This document shows positions 9,910 through 19,984 of a stretch of 64,000 bases of DNA, one piece after another. Below the pieces are notes generated by a model. That model saw nothing but the letters and a program-made list of their open reading frames with translations. It was not told the DNA's origin and searched no databases. The stretch spans positions 1 to 64,000 of the forward strand of contig JALONP010000010.1 in the NCBI GenBank assembly GCA_025454875.1, written 5' to 3'. Each line of letters begins with the position of its first letter. The first letter of the stretch is position 1. This DNA comes from Bacteroidia bacterium (GTDB taxonomy: Bacteria > Bacteroidota > Bacteroidia > UKL13-3). Both the position numbers and the translations under genes were made by a program.

Positions 9910-10929
9910 TTACTGTACCCTTTGCAATGCCTCCTTGGCTAATGCATACTTGGGGTCAGCATCTACCACATATTGGTAATTAATGCGTGCCGACTCTTTG
10001 TTTCCTTTGTATTCATACACCAAGCCGCGCATATAATAAGCTGGTAAATAATCAGGGTTCATGCGAACGCAAATATCGAAACTGCGTAAAGCTTCATCCA
10101 TTTTTACCGCATCAAAATTGATAACCCCAACATTGTAATATGCCGTATAACTTGAGGGATTAATATCAATTACTTTTCTGTAATCCATTAATGCCTTTTT
10201 GTATTCTTTTTGCAATTGGTAAAAATAGGCTCGGGCAAAATACACTTCCTCACTTTTAGGTTGAATGCGCAAGGCTGCATTAAAATACTCAAGTGCGAGG
10301 CGGTCTTTTTTACTTGCAAAAAGCAACCCCAGTTGCACAGCAGCATCATAATATGTTGGATCTAAATCGAGCGCTTTTTGAAATGACGCAACTGCACGAG
10401 CAGTATCTCCAGTTTCTTTTTGGTTCATTGCCTTAAAAAACTGTGCATCGGGATTTTGTGGATTGGCAGCAATAACGGTGTTTAATAAATTAACTGACTT
10501 TTCGTGCTCCTTGGTAACAAAATAGAGTTCAGCCAAACGCATTTGCGCTTCTTCATATTTACCATCGAGCGCAATGGCTTGTTCATATGCCTTGCTAGCC
10601 TCAAGGGTACGGTTCATTGCATATAAAATTTTACCCTTGTAAAAATAATACAAGGGGAATTGTGGATTGTACCTGATTGCATCTTCAATATCTGCCAATG
10701 CACGATCGAGGTATTTTTGGTTAAAGTAAACACGGGCACGCAAGTAGTAGTTTTCAGCGTTTTCGGGGTTGGCATCGATTAACTTGCTTAGCTCTTTTGC
10801 GTCCTCCGGAATAACTTGTGTGCTATCAGCGGCATTTTGGGTAATGGTCCCACTTTGGCCACCACAACTTACCAATAGGGTAATGGCCGTGATGTAAATC
10901 AGTTTTATAACGTGTGTTTTCAAATACAT
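9910..10929 (-). CDS. TPR-repeat lipoprotein
   Basis: Lipobox-like 'TLLVSCGGQ' and multiple TPR units. Confidence 0.88.
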   Translation of the reverse strand: MYLKTHVIKLIYITAITLLVSCGGQSGTITQNAADSTQVIPEDAKELSKLIDANPENAENYYLRARVYFNQKYLDRALADIEDAIRYNPQFPLYYFYKGKILYAMNRTLEASKAYEQAIALDGKYEEAQMRLAELYFVTKEHEKSVNLLNTVIAANPQNPDAQFFKAMNQKETGDTARAVASFQKALDLDPTYYDAAVQLGLLFASKKDRLALEYFNAALRIQPKSEEVYFARAYFYQLQKEYKKALMDYRKVIDINPSSYTAYYNVGVINFDAVKMDEALRSFDICVRMNPDYLPAYYMRGLVYEYKGNKESARINYQYVVDADPKYALAKEALQRVQ

Positions 10930-11066
10930 TTGTTTTTACAACCGCATTGGATAGAATGCTTATTGTACAAGTCACAAAAAAACTAAATTTGATTGCATTA
11001 TCTAAAAAACAATTGATAATAAACCCAAATTACGAAAATCATTAACAACACAATTGATAAATCACT

Positions 11067-12224
11067 ATGCCATACTACCATAAACTAGGGCAAATACCTC
11101 CAAAACGTCATACACAGTTTCGCAAGGCAGACGGAACCTTATACCAAGAAGAGTTGGTATCTACCGAAGGTTTTTCAAGTTTGTACTCATTGGTATACCA
11201 TACCAATCCACCAACCATGGTGAAACAGATTGAGCAAGCATATGCTTTTGGTCCGGTAGCAGCATTGGAAAAAAACATGCAAAACCGCAGTTTTTTAACC
11301 TTTAAAACAAAACCTGCAGCCGACTATTTAAAGAGCAGAGCGTATTTGTTGTTTAATAATGATGTGTATTTGGCATCGGCTGCACCTCAACAGAGCATGA
11401 CCGATTATTTTTATAAAAATTCGGATGCAGATGAAGTGGTATTTGTGCATGAAGGAAGCGGAGTGCTTAAAACCATTTATGGCCAAATTCCATTTGAGTA
11501 TGGCGATTACTTAGTAATACCAAGAGGAACCATACACCAATTTCATTTTAACGACTCCAACAACAGGTTGTTCATTACTGAAAGCCATTCGCCTATCAGA
11601 GCACCTAAACGTTACTTGAATCAATATGGACAATTTTTGGAACACTCGCCATATTGTGAACGTGATTTAAAATTGCCGCAAGACTTAGAGACACATGATA
11701 CGTTAGGTGATTACAAGGTGATGATTAAAAAACAGGATATGATTTACCCATACACTTATGCTGCACATCCATTTAGTGCCATTGGGTGGGATGGTTACCA
11801 ATATCCTTATGGATTTAGCATTCACAATTACGAGCCGATTACCGGAAGGGTGCATATGCCACCTCCAATTCACCAAACATTTGAAGGCCATAATTTTGTA
11901 ATTTGTTCTTTTGTGCCGCGTATGTATGATTACCATCCACTGGCAATACCTGCACCGTATGCGCATAGCAATGTAGATAGTGATGAAGTATTGTATTATG
12001 TTGATGGTGATTTTATGAGCCGCAAGCATGTAGAACGCGGCATGATTAGTTTGCACCCAAAAGGCATTCCACATGGACCGCATCCGGGTACGGTTGAAAA
12101 ATCAATTGGGAAAGCTGAAACCAAAGAATTGGCTGTAATGATTGATCCTTTTTACCCACTCAAAATTACGAAAGAAGCAATGGAGATGGAAGATCCAGGA
12201 TATTACAAAACATGGATAGATTAA
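11067..12224 (+). CDS. hmgA: Homogentisate 1,2-dioxygenase
   Basis: Cupin-type protein with 'IPRGTIHQFHF', 'SDEVLYYVDGDFMSRKHVERGMISLHPKGIPHGPHPG'; paired with HppD downstream. Confidence 0.9.
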   Translation: MPYYHKLGQIPPKRHTQFRKADGTLYQEELVSTEGFSSLYSLVYHTNPPTMVKQIEQAYAFGPVAALEKNMQNRSFLTFKTKPAADYLKSRAYLLFNNDVYLASAAPQQSMTDYFYKNSDADEVVFVHEGSGVLKTIYGQIPFEYGDYLVIPRGTIHQFHFNDSNNRLFITESHSPIRAPKRYLNQYGQFLEHSPYCERDLKLPQDLETHDTLGDYKVMIKKQDMIYPYTYAAHPFSAIGWDGYQYPYGFSIHNYEPITGRVHMPPPIHQTFEGHNFVICSFVPRMYDYHPLAIPAPYAHSNVDSDEVLYYVDGDFMSRKHVERGMISLHPKGIPHGPHPGTVEKSIGKAETKELAVMIDPFYPLKITKEAMEMEDPGYYKTWID

Positions 12225-12228
12225 AAAA

Positions 12229-12252
12229 GAGCAGCTTAGGCTGCTCTTTTTT
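12229..12252 (+). terminator. Intrinsic terminator after hmgA
   Basis: GAGCAGC ttag GCTGCTC followed by T-tract. Confidence 0.85.
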
Positions 12253-12266
12253 TTGTATGTTGCAGC

Positions 12267-13271
12267 ATGTCGGCCGCTTACTACTCCCTACTCGGACTAA
12301 CTCCTCAAGCAAATATTGCTGAAATTAAAAAAGCATACCGGGCCAAGGCTATGCAACTGCATCCCGATAAGAATCCATCACCCGAGGCCCAAGCATTGTT
12401 TATTGAACTTACCGAAGCGTATGAGTATTTACTTGCCGAAAAAAGTGGGCGGTTTAAACAATACATTTCACCATTTACCCAAGCCGAACAAGCAGCCCAT
12501 GCAAGGCGCGAAGCCGCTAAACAAAAAGCCCGAGAATATGCGCAAATGCGGTATGAAGCATTTGAACAATCGCAAGCTGGCAAAACCATCAATTCGTTAA
12601 ATAGCTTACTTGATGTTTTCTTAGCCATATTTTTATCTATTGTTTACTTCGGTATCGGTATTACCATTACGTATCTTTTCTCCTTTTCAGGTTTCATCCT
12701 TAGCCTTATTTTTTTACTCGCCACATTTAAGCACTATTGGGCATTTGTAAAGCCATACCTTCAGTTCGATACTTGGTGGAATTCTTTGAACACCTTAGTT
12801 GAAACCTTATTTTTTCGAATTTCAATCTTATCAATTGCGAACCTCTTTTTGATTTTTAAAGTTGTATTCAATACCCTTTGCCCAATTTGGGTTATTCCAA
12901 TTTTATTCTTAGGCATTCCTATTCTTGTTTACACAATCGTGCTCAAACATTCAAACCAATCAAAAAGATTGTGGATTGCACTTGCCATTGTTCCGATTAT
13001 AATCAATGGATTGTTTGCGCTTAACTTCTATTTTAGCTCCAATACAGTTATTGAAGAATACGATTTTACACATGGCTACAACCAGTCTCGTAGAGGGAAA
13101 GTGATGAACACCATGATTTACTTAGAAAACAACCAATATGATGCTTACTTGGGAATTCGTGTGTTTGCAAGTTTGGAAAAATTGGCTCAAAGCAACCACG
13201 TGATTTACCAATTTGAAGACGGACTCTTAGGCATGCGGGTAATGAAGCATTATGCCTTTACCTACGAATGA
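12267..13271 (+). CDS. J-domain membrane protein
   Basis: 'AYYSLLGLTPQANIAEIKKAYRAKAMQLHPDKNPSPEAQALFIELTEAYEYL' (HPD motif) then several hydrophobic segments. Confidence 0.85.
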   Translation: MSAAYYSLLGLTPQANIAEIKKAYRAKAMQLHPDKNPSPEAQALFIELTEAYEYLLAEKSGRFKQYISPFTQAEQAAHARREAAKQKAREYAQMRYEAFEQSQAGKTINSLNSLLDVFLAIFLSIVYFGIGITITYLFSFSGFILSLIFLLATFKHYWAFVKPYLQFDTWWNSLNTLVETLFFRISILSIANLFLIFKVVFNTLCPIWVIPILFLGIPILVYTIVLKHSNQSKRLWIALAIVPIIINGLFALNFYFSSNTVIEEYDFTHGYNQSRRGKVMNTMIYLENNQYDAYLGIRVFASLEKLAQSNHVIYQFEDGLLGMRVMKHYAFTYE

Positions 13272-13357
13272 CTTTTGTCAAAGCCAAATGTTCGGTGATA
13301 ATTGTCATAACACTGTTTAGGTAAAATACCCCACATTCGTAAAATAGATTACCTGAA

Positions 13358-14482
13358 ATGGAAACAGCAGAACACGTTGTAAAAGAAACAGCACAAGACT
13401 TTTTGCCATTAAATGGCACCGACTATATTGAATTGTGGGTAGGCAATGCCAAGCAGGCGGCACATTATTATAAAACCGCATTTGGATTTCAATCGCTTGC
13501 CTATGCAGGACCCGAAACTGGTGTAAAAGACCGCGTATCTTATGTTTTGATTCAAAACAAAATGCGCTTGATTTTAACTTCACCCTTAAAAAGTGATAGT
13601 CCAATTGCAGCGCACCACCGTAAACACGGTGATGGGGTAAAGTACTTAGCCTTGTGGGTTGACGATGCCTATGAAGCATACGAAAAAACAACCTCGCGTG
13701 GAGGTGTGGGTACACAAGCTCCTACTACTTTAACCGACAAACACGGTGAGGTTAGGGTGAGTGGTATCAAAACCTATGGAGAGGTGGAACATTTATTCAT
13801 TGAGCGTAAAAACTACAATGGTGTGTTTATGCCGGGTTATGTTGAATGGAAGTCGACCTACAACCCAGAACCTACAGGATTATTGTACGTAGACCATTGT
13901 GTTGGCAATGTTGGTTGGAACCAGATGAATCCTTGGGTGAAGTTTTATGAAGAAGTAATGGGTTTTAAAAATATCCTCTCATTTGATGACAAAGACATTA
14001 GCACTGAATACTCTGCATTGATGAGCAAGGTAATGAGCAATGGAAATGGGTATGTTAAGTTCCCAATTAACGAACCAGCTGAAGGCAAGAAAAAATCGCA
14101 AGTAGAAGAATACCTCGATTTTTATGAAGGAGAAGGCGTGCAACATATTGCCATTGCCACCAAAGATATTGTTTCAACCGTTCGTCAATTAATGGCGCGT
14201 GGTGTTGACTTTTTAAAAGTACCTGATAGCTATTACGATGATTTGTTTGACCGTGTTGGCCAGATAGATGAAGATATTGCCCCGTTGAGAGAGTTGGGTA
14301 TTTTGGTAGACCGCGATGATGAAGGTTATTTGTTGCAATTGTTTACCAAACCTGTAGAAGACAGGCCAACCATGTTCTTCGAAATTATCCAACGCAAGGG
14401 CGCTAAAAGTTTCGGAAAAGGAAATTTCAAAGCCTTGTTTGAAGCGCTCGAAAGAGAACAAGCAAACCGAGGAAATTTATAA
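13358..14482 (+). CDS. hppD: 4-hydroxyphenylpyruvate dioxygenase
   Basis: 'VDHCVGNVGWNQMNPWVKFYEEVMGF', 'GEGVQHIAIATKDI', 'GYLLQLFTKPVEDRPTMFFEIIQRKGAKSFGKGNFKALFEALEREQ'. Confidence 0.95.
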   Translation: METAEHVVKETAQDFLPLNGTDYIELWVGNAKQAAHYYKTAFGFQSLAYAGPETGVKDRVSYVLIQNKMRLILTSPLKSDSPIAAHHRKHGDGVKYLALWVDDAYEAYEKTTSRGGVGTQAPTTLTDKHGEVRVSGIKTYGEVEHLFIERKNYNGVFMPGYVEWKSTYNPEPTGLLYVDHCVGNVGWNQMNPWVKFYEEVMGFKNILSFDDKDISTEYSALMSKVMSNGNGYVKFPINEPAEGKKKSQVEEYLDFYEGEGVQHIAIATKDIVSTVRQLMARGVDFLKVPDSYYDDLFDRVGQIDEDIAPLRELGILVDRDDEGYLLQLFTKPVEDRPTMFFEIIQRKGAKSFGKGNFKALFEALEREQANRGNL

Positions 14483-14488
14483 TACAAG

Positions 14489-14512
14489 AAGCCCGAATGA
14501 TTCGGGCTTTTT
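14489..14512. terminator. Bidirectional intrinsic terminator between convergent genes
   Basis: AAGCCCGAA tga TTCGGGCTT followed by T-tract. Confidence 0.8.
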
Positions 14513-15429
14513 TATTGGTATTGATTTGCCGTAGCGGTAATGGCTTCGTGTATTGGTGTTGGCCGAAGACCAAATGTTTGTTCAATTTTTGCTGAGCTAA
14601 ACTCATAATCAGCATCATATTGGTACATCATTTCAATGCTTTCTTTGAGCACTGGAATAAACAAACCAATAATATGCATCATCCAAATGGGCAATGGCAT
14701 GATACCTGGTTTTGCTTTAAATGCTCTGGCGGCAATTGCTACGAACTCATTGCCAGTAATTGGCGCATCTGTTGGTAAATGCCAACTTTGATTGTAGGCT
14801 TCTGGTGTGTTTCCTAAAAAAGCAGTTGCCTTCCCTGCATCGGGTATAAACGTGAATGAATGCTTAAAATCAGGATTAATAAACCATTGTGCTTTTTTGC
14901 CTGCTTTCAAATTTTTAAACACCATACTATCTAAAAATGACATTGGCGTATAACCTATAAAATCAGCCGAACGAGCAATCAATACATCAATTTCTCCTTT
15001 GGCCATTTCGCTCTCAAGCATTTGTACCAAAATTTTTCGCACTTCTCCTTTTTTACTGCAAGGTGCAAGTGGGCTTTGCTCTGTCATTACGCCATTCACT
15101 CTTCCATAAGAATAAACGTTATCAAAAAAAACCAGTTTAGCTTTATAAACTTTACATGCCTCAATTGTATTTTGCATTAACACAGGCCATTGCTTTTGCC
15201 ATAATTTAGTTTGGTATGGCAAGCCGGCTGTTAGGTAAACAATGCTGCTTCCTTCTACTGCTTTTAATGTTTGTTCTCTATTGAGTAAATCGGCAACAAC
15301 CAATTCATCCTGCTCGTTTACCTTTTTAGGATTGCGGCTAACCAAGCGAACTTTTGCACCATATGGAGGTAGTGCTTTGGCGATTTCGGTTCCAATGGCA
15401 CCATTAGCGCCTAAAATGGTTTGTATCAT
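14512..15429 (-). CDS. NAD(P)-dependent epimerase/reductase-like protein
   Basis: 'QTILGANGAIGTEIAKALPPYGAKVRLVSRNP' Rossmann motif, 'FFDNVYSYG'. Confidence 0.85.
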   Translation of the reverse strand: MIQTILGANGAIGTEIAKALPPYGAKVRLVSRNPKKVNEQDELVVADLLNREQTLKAVEGSSIVYLTAGLPYQTKLWQKQWPVLMQNTIEACKVYKAKLVFFDNVYSYGRVNGVMTEQSPLAPCSKKGEVRKILVQMLESEMAKGEIDVLIARSADFIGYTPMSFLDSMVFKNLKAGKKAQWFINPDFKHSFTFIPDAGKATAFLGNTPEAYNQSWHLPTDAPITGNEFVAIAARAFKAKPGIMPLPIWMMHIIGLFIPVLKESIEMMYQYDADYEFSSAKIEQTFGLRPTPIHEAITATANQYQ

Positions 15430-15568
15430 GATTTCGTAATTTGGTATTCAAAATTAAAGTGTTTGAACACAATCATGTTTCATTTAACGTTAATAAGAAT
15501 GTATGAACTGTGAACCGAAACAAGCAATCGGTGAATGGCAAATTTTATGTAACATTGTAATTGAAACT

Positions 15569-16336
15569 ATGGCAAACAATATCAAATCACTCCGTGAAAA
15601 AGTTGCCCACTCTGAAAGGCGATTTTTAGAAGGTCCGCGTTCAAGAACACGAGAATTTTTGTTCGCATTTAAAGTCCTTAAAGAATTTATTCACGCATTT
15701 AGAAAGCTTCATTTTATCGGACCAAGCGTTACAGTATTTGGCAGTGCACGATTTAAAGAGGATCATCCTTATTATATTAAAGCAAGGGAGCTTGGAGCAG
15801 CAATTAGTAAGCTTGGATTTACGGTTATTACTGGCGGAGGACCAGGAATTATGGAAGCTGCGAATAGAGGTGCGTTTGAAGTTGGCGGACGTTCAATTGG
15901 GTGTAATATTGTATTGCCTCATGAGCAAAAAGAAAATCCATATGTACAACAATCTGTTGAGTTTAAGTATTTTTTTGTGCGAAAAACTATTTTGCTCAAG
16001 TACTCATATGCTTTTGTAATTATGCCAGGTGGTTGGGGAACAATGGATGAAATGTTTGAAGCCTTAACACTAATTCAAACCGGAAAAATCAAAGAATTTC
16101 CTGTAGTGCTTCTTGGCAAAGAGTATTGGAAAAACTTGATTGAGTTAACCCAAGACATGATTGAAAACAAAACCGTTTCAGCTGAAGAGATAAAAGAATA
16201 CTTGCTTGTTACCGACTCGATCGAAGAAACGATTGCACATTTACAAAAACACTCCATTGATAAGTTTGGCCTCAAGAAAAGCAAACGCATTAAACCAAGC
16301 AGATGGCTCGGAGAGTTTTTCTTTTCGAAAAAGTAA
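15569..16336 (+). CDS. LOG family (TIGR00730) Rossmann-fold protein
   Basis: 'GGGPGIMEAANRGAFEVGG', 'MPGGWGTMDEMFEALTLIQTGK' (PGGxGTxxE); start taken at MANNIKS rather than the longer ORF start at 15503. Confidence 0.92.
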   Translation: MANNIKSLREKVAHSERRFLEGPRSRTREFLFAFKVLKEFIHAFRKLHFIGPSVTVFGSARFKEDHPYYIKARELGAAISKLGFTVITGGGPGIMEAANRGAFEVGGRSIGCNIVLPHEQKENPYVQQSVEFKYFFVRKTILLKYSYAFVIMPGGWGTMDEMFEALTLIQTGKIKEFPVVLLGKEYWKNLIELTQDMIENKTVSAEEIKEYLLVTDSIEETIAHLQKHSIDKFGLKKSKRIKPSRWLGEFFFSKK

Positions 16337-16340
16337 TTAG

Positions 16341-16565
16341 ATGCAACCCAACAATCCTTTACATGGCATTACCTTAGAGCGCATGTTGCGTGAAATGGTT
16401 GAACGTTATTGCTGGGAATTTTTGGCGGATGAAATCAATATCAATTGTTTCAAAAACAACCCAAGCATTCAGTCAAGTTTAACGTTTTTGCGTAAAACGC
16501 CATGGGCACGAACTAAGGTTGAGCAGTTATACCTACGAACCATTATTCAAGCCAATATCAAATGA
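16341..16565 (+). CDS. VF530 family DNA-binding protein
   Basis: '[62 protein letters not shown]'. Confidence 0.85.
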   Translation: MQPNNPLHGITLERMLREMVERYCWEFLADEININCFKNNPSIQSSLTFLRKTPWARTKVEQLYLRTIIQANIK

Positions 16566-17023
16566 CACCCCTTTTTAAAAAATTAAACTTCAAAAACCAA
16601 AACGATATTACGGTACTCAACAATCCGCCATCGTTTGAAGTAGAACTTACACTCATGAAAAAGGAGTGTCCTGTTTTTGTTGAAATAAATCCAAAGGCCA
16701 GCGGTGATTTTATGATGGCTTTTGCCACTACACAGTTGCAAGTTGATGAACTAGCGGAATTAATTACTCCGAAATTAACCGAAAATGGTGTTTTGTGGTT
16801 TTGTTACCCCAAAGCAAGTTCCAAAAAGTACAAATGCGATTTTAACCGCGACACAGGTTGGGCCATATTGGGCAAGTTGGGTTTTGAACCTGTAAGGCAA
16901 GTTGCTATTGATGAAGATTGGAGTGCCTTGCGTTTTAAACGCGCGGAACAAATTCAAAAAATGACCAGAAGTTTTGCAATGACAGCGGAAGGCAAACGCA
17001 AAGTGAGCGCTGCTAAAAAATAG
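16562..17023 (+). CDS. Conserved hypothetical protein (DUF3052-like)
   Basis: 153 aa, overlaps the preceding ORF by 4 nt. Confidence 0.65.
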   Translation: MTPLFKKLNFKNQNDITVLNNPPSFEVELTLMKKECPVFVEINPKASGDFMMAFATTQLQVDELAELITPKLTENGVLWFCYPKASSKKYKCDFNRDTGWAILGKLGFEPVRQVAIDEDWSALRFKRAEQIQKMTRSFAMTAEGKRKVSAAKK

Positions 17024-17024
17024 T

Positions 17025-19064
17025 TTATAAACTTAAGCGCAATTGCAATCGAATATCGGCTAACGATTGTCCTTTAACTTGGGTAAGCCCTGACCCAACT
17101 GCCTCTTGTTGGTAATATTTGGTGATGCTTGTTTTAAGCCAACAGTCTATTTTACGTGATGCTCGGTAATGTATGAGTGCGTAATACCGAACACCATTTC
17201 CTTGAAAAGCGGGAACAGCATATTGAAACAACACATCTTGTTCGGCTGCATAAATACGTGCTTGGTAATCGTCAATGGTGAACAGTGCCATCCTTGCCGC
17301 AAACGAAAATCCAGATGTGCGAGCCGTGTATTGCAAGTCTTGAAAAACCAATACACCCGTGTACTTCGCAGATTGTTGTTCGTACCTACTGCATTCCATT
17401 CGGCTTTTACCTTGCCATACGGGCGATAACGCATAGGTAGCATGGATACGCCATTGGGTTCGTGCCACAGTGGTTACAAATTGCATCTGTTCATTTAACA
17501 AAGACGCATTACGCATGGATGTTTCGTTGCGCAAACGAAAATACACCTGGGTATTTTTATTGCGATTCCATTGGCACTCGGCCAAAAAATCAGACCCACG
17601 TGATGGAGCGCTGATTGCGTATCTTAACCATGGCGACTGGTATAAATCCATATACAAGTTAAGTGCCCATCGTTTGTTTAATCCAATCATACAACCCGTA
17701 TACCATCCCTTTTCATTGCGCCCATCACTGTACTCTCCAAAAGGCTGAGCGTAAATTGCGGTGTATTGTTTACTGTAATTTCGGAGCACGCTTACCAAAC
17801 TTAGCTTTTGGTGTAAAGTGATGTTTGCACCCGCAATAACTGCTGTAGCCAAATATTGGTTCACTGCGCACTCACCAAAAAACTGAATACGCGATCGGAT
17901 ATAATTCCAATGGATGCCAGCATTGGATAATTGATTACCCCTAAAAGCATAACGCTGATAGGCTGCTGTTGCAGGTTCCATTCTTGCATCATAACGCGAA
18001 TGGGTAGCAGTAAATCCAATAGTTCCCATTTTATAAGAACGAACTGCATGCATACCCACAATGGTTTCCCACACATTTTTTCGGTTATCCCATTCATTCA
18101 AGGTTCGGTGTAATCCACTTGTTTGAATAGATGAAAAAGTAGATTCCGTGAACGGGTAACCTTGGCTGCGGTTTGTGGTCATGCGTTTATGCGATACCCA
18201 CGATGTGAGTGCTGCCTTGCGCCAAGCGTAGGTGGCAGCCATTCCGCGCAAAAAATCATTTTCATTTACCGAACGGTAAGGACGAACCGTTTGAAACGAC
18301 CGTTGCACATCCAGCACGTACGCACTTTTGCGAGGAGCCAATCCACTTGCAAATGTAAGTCCTTGGCCTGTGCTCACTTGGTAATCGCCAATAGCAATAT
18401 GCTTCCAATTACGCCATTGTTGCACATACAAATGAGCTGATTGAAAATCGTACAATACCTTTTGAGCAGAATTAAACCAAATCTCACCAGCATCCTTCTC
18501 ACCTGTAAATCCATAACTCATGCCTCCAGGATGTTGGTAGCGATACCGGGTTACTTGCCTATAGGATGGCCCTAAAAATCCATTTGCCGTTTGATAGCCT
18601 TTTGCCTGCTGCAAGTCGCGGTCGTAAGTTACAATAAGGTGATGTTTACCCGTATAAAAACGCTCTCGCAAAAGGGTGTATTTTGTGTTGCGGTCGTTGG
18701 CTGTTTCAACAAAAAAAGAAAGGTAATATACCGTTCGCTCGTCAATATTTTCAACCGCTTGCAATTCATATACTGATAAAAAATCGCCATACAGTTCACG
18801 GTGTTTGAGCAAGGCACCAATTACTTGATCGGAAAGCCAAAACAGCTGTTTCCAATCAGATTGGGTTGCACTGTTTAAATCCAATTTGTACTGCATAAAG
18901 TACGAAAGCTGATCTTGCAAATCGGTGTAATCAACAGTGGCTTCGGTATTTTCAATATACCGCTCTAGAATTTCGGCAAGTACTTTTTCTTTGCTACTTG
19001 ATTGGTTTTGCGCTTGTAATCCATAAACGCAACAACAAATGCCAATGAGTAAATAGCGTTTCAT
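17025..19064 (-). CDS. Helix-hairpin-helix (ComEA-like) N-terminus with a large beta-rich, barrel-like C-terminal region
   Basis: 'DLNSATQSDWKQLFWLSDQVIGALLKHRELYGDFLSVYELQAVENIDERT' HhH followed by aromatic alternating strands; start taken at MKRYLLIGICCCVYG, overlapping the upstream gene stop (ATGA), not the longer ORF start. Confidence 0.75.
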   Translation of the reverse strand: MKRYLLIGICCCVYGLQAQNQSSSKEKVLAEILERYIENTEATVDYTDLQDQLSYFMQYKLDLNSATQSDWKQLFWLSDQVIGALLKHRELYGDFLSVYELQAVENIDERTVYYLSFFVETANDRNTKYTLLRERFYTGKHHLIVTYDRDLQQAKGYQTANGFLGPSYRQVTRYRYQHPGGMSYGFTGEKDAGEIWFNSAQKVLYDFQSAHLYVQQWRNWKHIAIGDYQVSTGQGLTFASGLAPRKSAYVLDVQRSFQTVRPYRSVNENDFLRGMAATYAWRKAALTSWVSHKRMTTNRSQGYPFTESTFSSIQTSGLHRTLNEWDNRKNVWETIVGMHAVRSYKMGTIGFTATHSRYDARMEPATAAYQRYAFRGNQLSNAGIHWNYIRSRIQFFGECAVNQYLATAVIAGANITLHQKLSLVSVLRNYSKQYTAIYAQPFGEYSDGRNEKGWYTGCMIGLNKRWALNLYMDLYQSPWLRYAISAPSRGSDFLAECQWNRNKNTQVYFRLRNETSMRNASLLNEQMQFVTTVARTQWRIHATYALSPVWQGKSRMECSRYEQQSAKYTGVLVFQDLQYTARTSGFSFAARMALFTIDDYQARIYAAEQDVLFQYAVPAFQGNGVRYYALIHYRASRKIDCWLKTSITKYYQQEAVGSGLTQVKGQSLADIRLQLRLSL

Positions 19065-19888
19065 AAGCCTGCCGGAAATGAGAGTGCGATATGAGGAGTG
19101 ACTCCTAATATTGGATGAACCACAGAAGCCATGTCGATATGCAAATTGTGGTAAACAATACGCGCACCAAAGGTATAGGACAATGGATAGGAACGTGCGC
19201 CCAAAGCAAGCTGAATCTGAGGATGCGCTTTGTAATACAAACCGCCACAATAACCTGCCCTTCGGCCTAACATCGGTTGTGTTTCGGCCAATACTTGAAC
19301 CTTATCTGATAGTTCGTATACAACCCCTAAACGCGCATGCGTTGCAATAGGTTCATTTGATTGTCCTACGTACGTACTCAACAATGGATTAACCAATACA
19401 AAACCAATTTGCAACTCTTTAACAGGAGCGTACCACGTTCCGACAGCAGGCACCAAAGCATGTGTAGCTCCATATCCTTCAATAGCCAGAACAGTATAAT
19501 TGGCTTGCACCCCTAAACGCCATTTGGGAGTAAGCAACTTAGCAACCGATAAAATCCACCGTTGTTGGTTGTACAACGCAAAGCCATTGTAACAAAAGCC
19601 CCCTCCAATTTGTACTTTTTTAAAGGGGACTTGCGCAAGTATAAAACTCTGTTGCAGTTTTGATTCGAGAAAAGGTTGAGCATGGCCGGCAGTAAATTGC
19701 CATCCTATATTGTGAGGCATAGCAGCAGGATTGTTGGCTATGGCAAACACCGAAGTGGTTGTTGCACAAGCACCTCCCGCCATCCAACTGTAGGCTCCTT
19801 GAGGCAGATCTGTTTGTTGAGCGAAGGAAATGCACTGCAATTGCACTAGCGCAAATCCACTAATAATGAGCTTATTAATGCGGCACAT
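19061..19888 (-). CDS. PorV/PorQ-like outer membrane protein (putative)
   Basis: Signal peptide, 'SVFAIANNPAAM' motif, repeated beta strands. Confidence 0.6.
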   Translation of the reverse strand: MCRINKLIISGFALVQLQCISFAQQTDLPQGAYSWMAGGACATTTSVFAIANNPAAMPHNIGWQFTAGHAQPFLESKLQQSFILAQVPFKKVQIGGGFCYNGFALYNQQRWILSVAKLLTPKWRLGVQANYTVLAIEGYGATHALVPAVGTWYAPVKELQIGFVLVNPLLSTYVGQSNEPIATHARLGVVYELSDKVQVLAETQPMLGRRAGYCGGLYYKAHPQIQLALGARSYPLSYTFGARIVYHNLHIDMASVVHPILGVTPHIALSFPAGL

Positions 19889-19984
19889 GGGGTATTGGGG
19901 TTTGGTACTGTAAATGTAAGTTTCTAAATTGATATTTTAGTGTATTTTTGCCGACCTTAGAAAAAATAACTTTTAAACTAAATT

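Noticed and set aside
17169-18440. Plus-strand ORFs across the HhH/beta-rich gene
   Set aside because: Antisense, unrelated to known families, overlapped by a continuous 680-aa coding frame.
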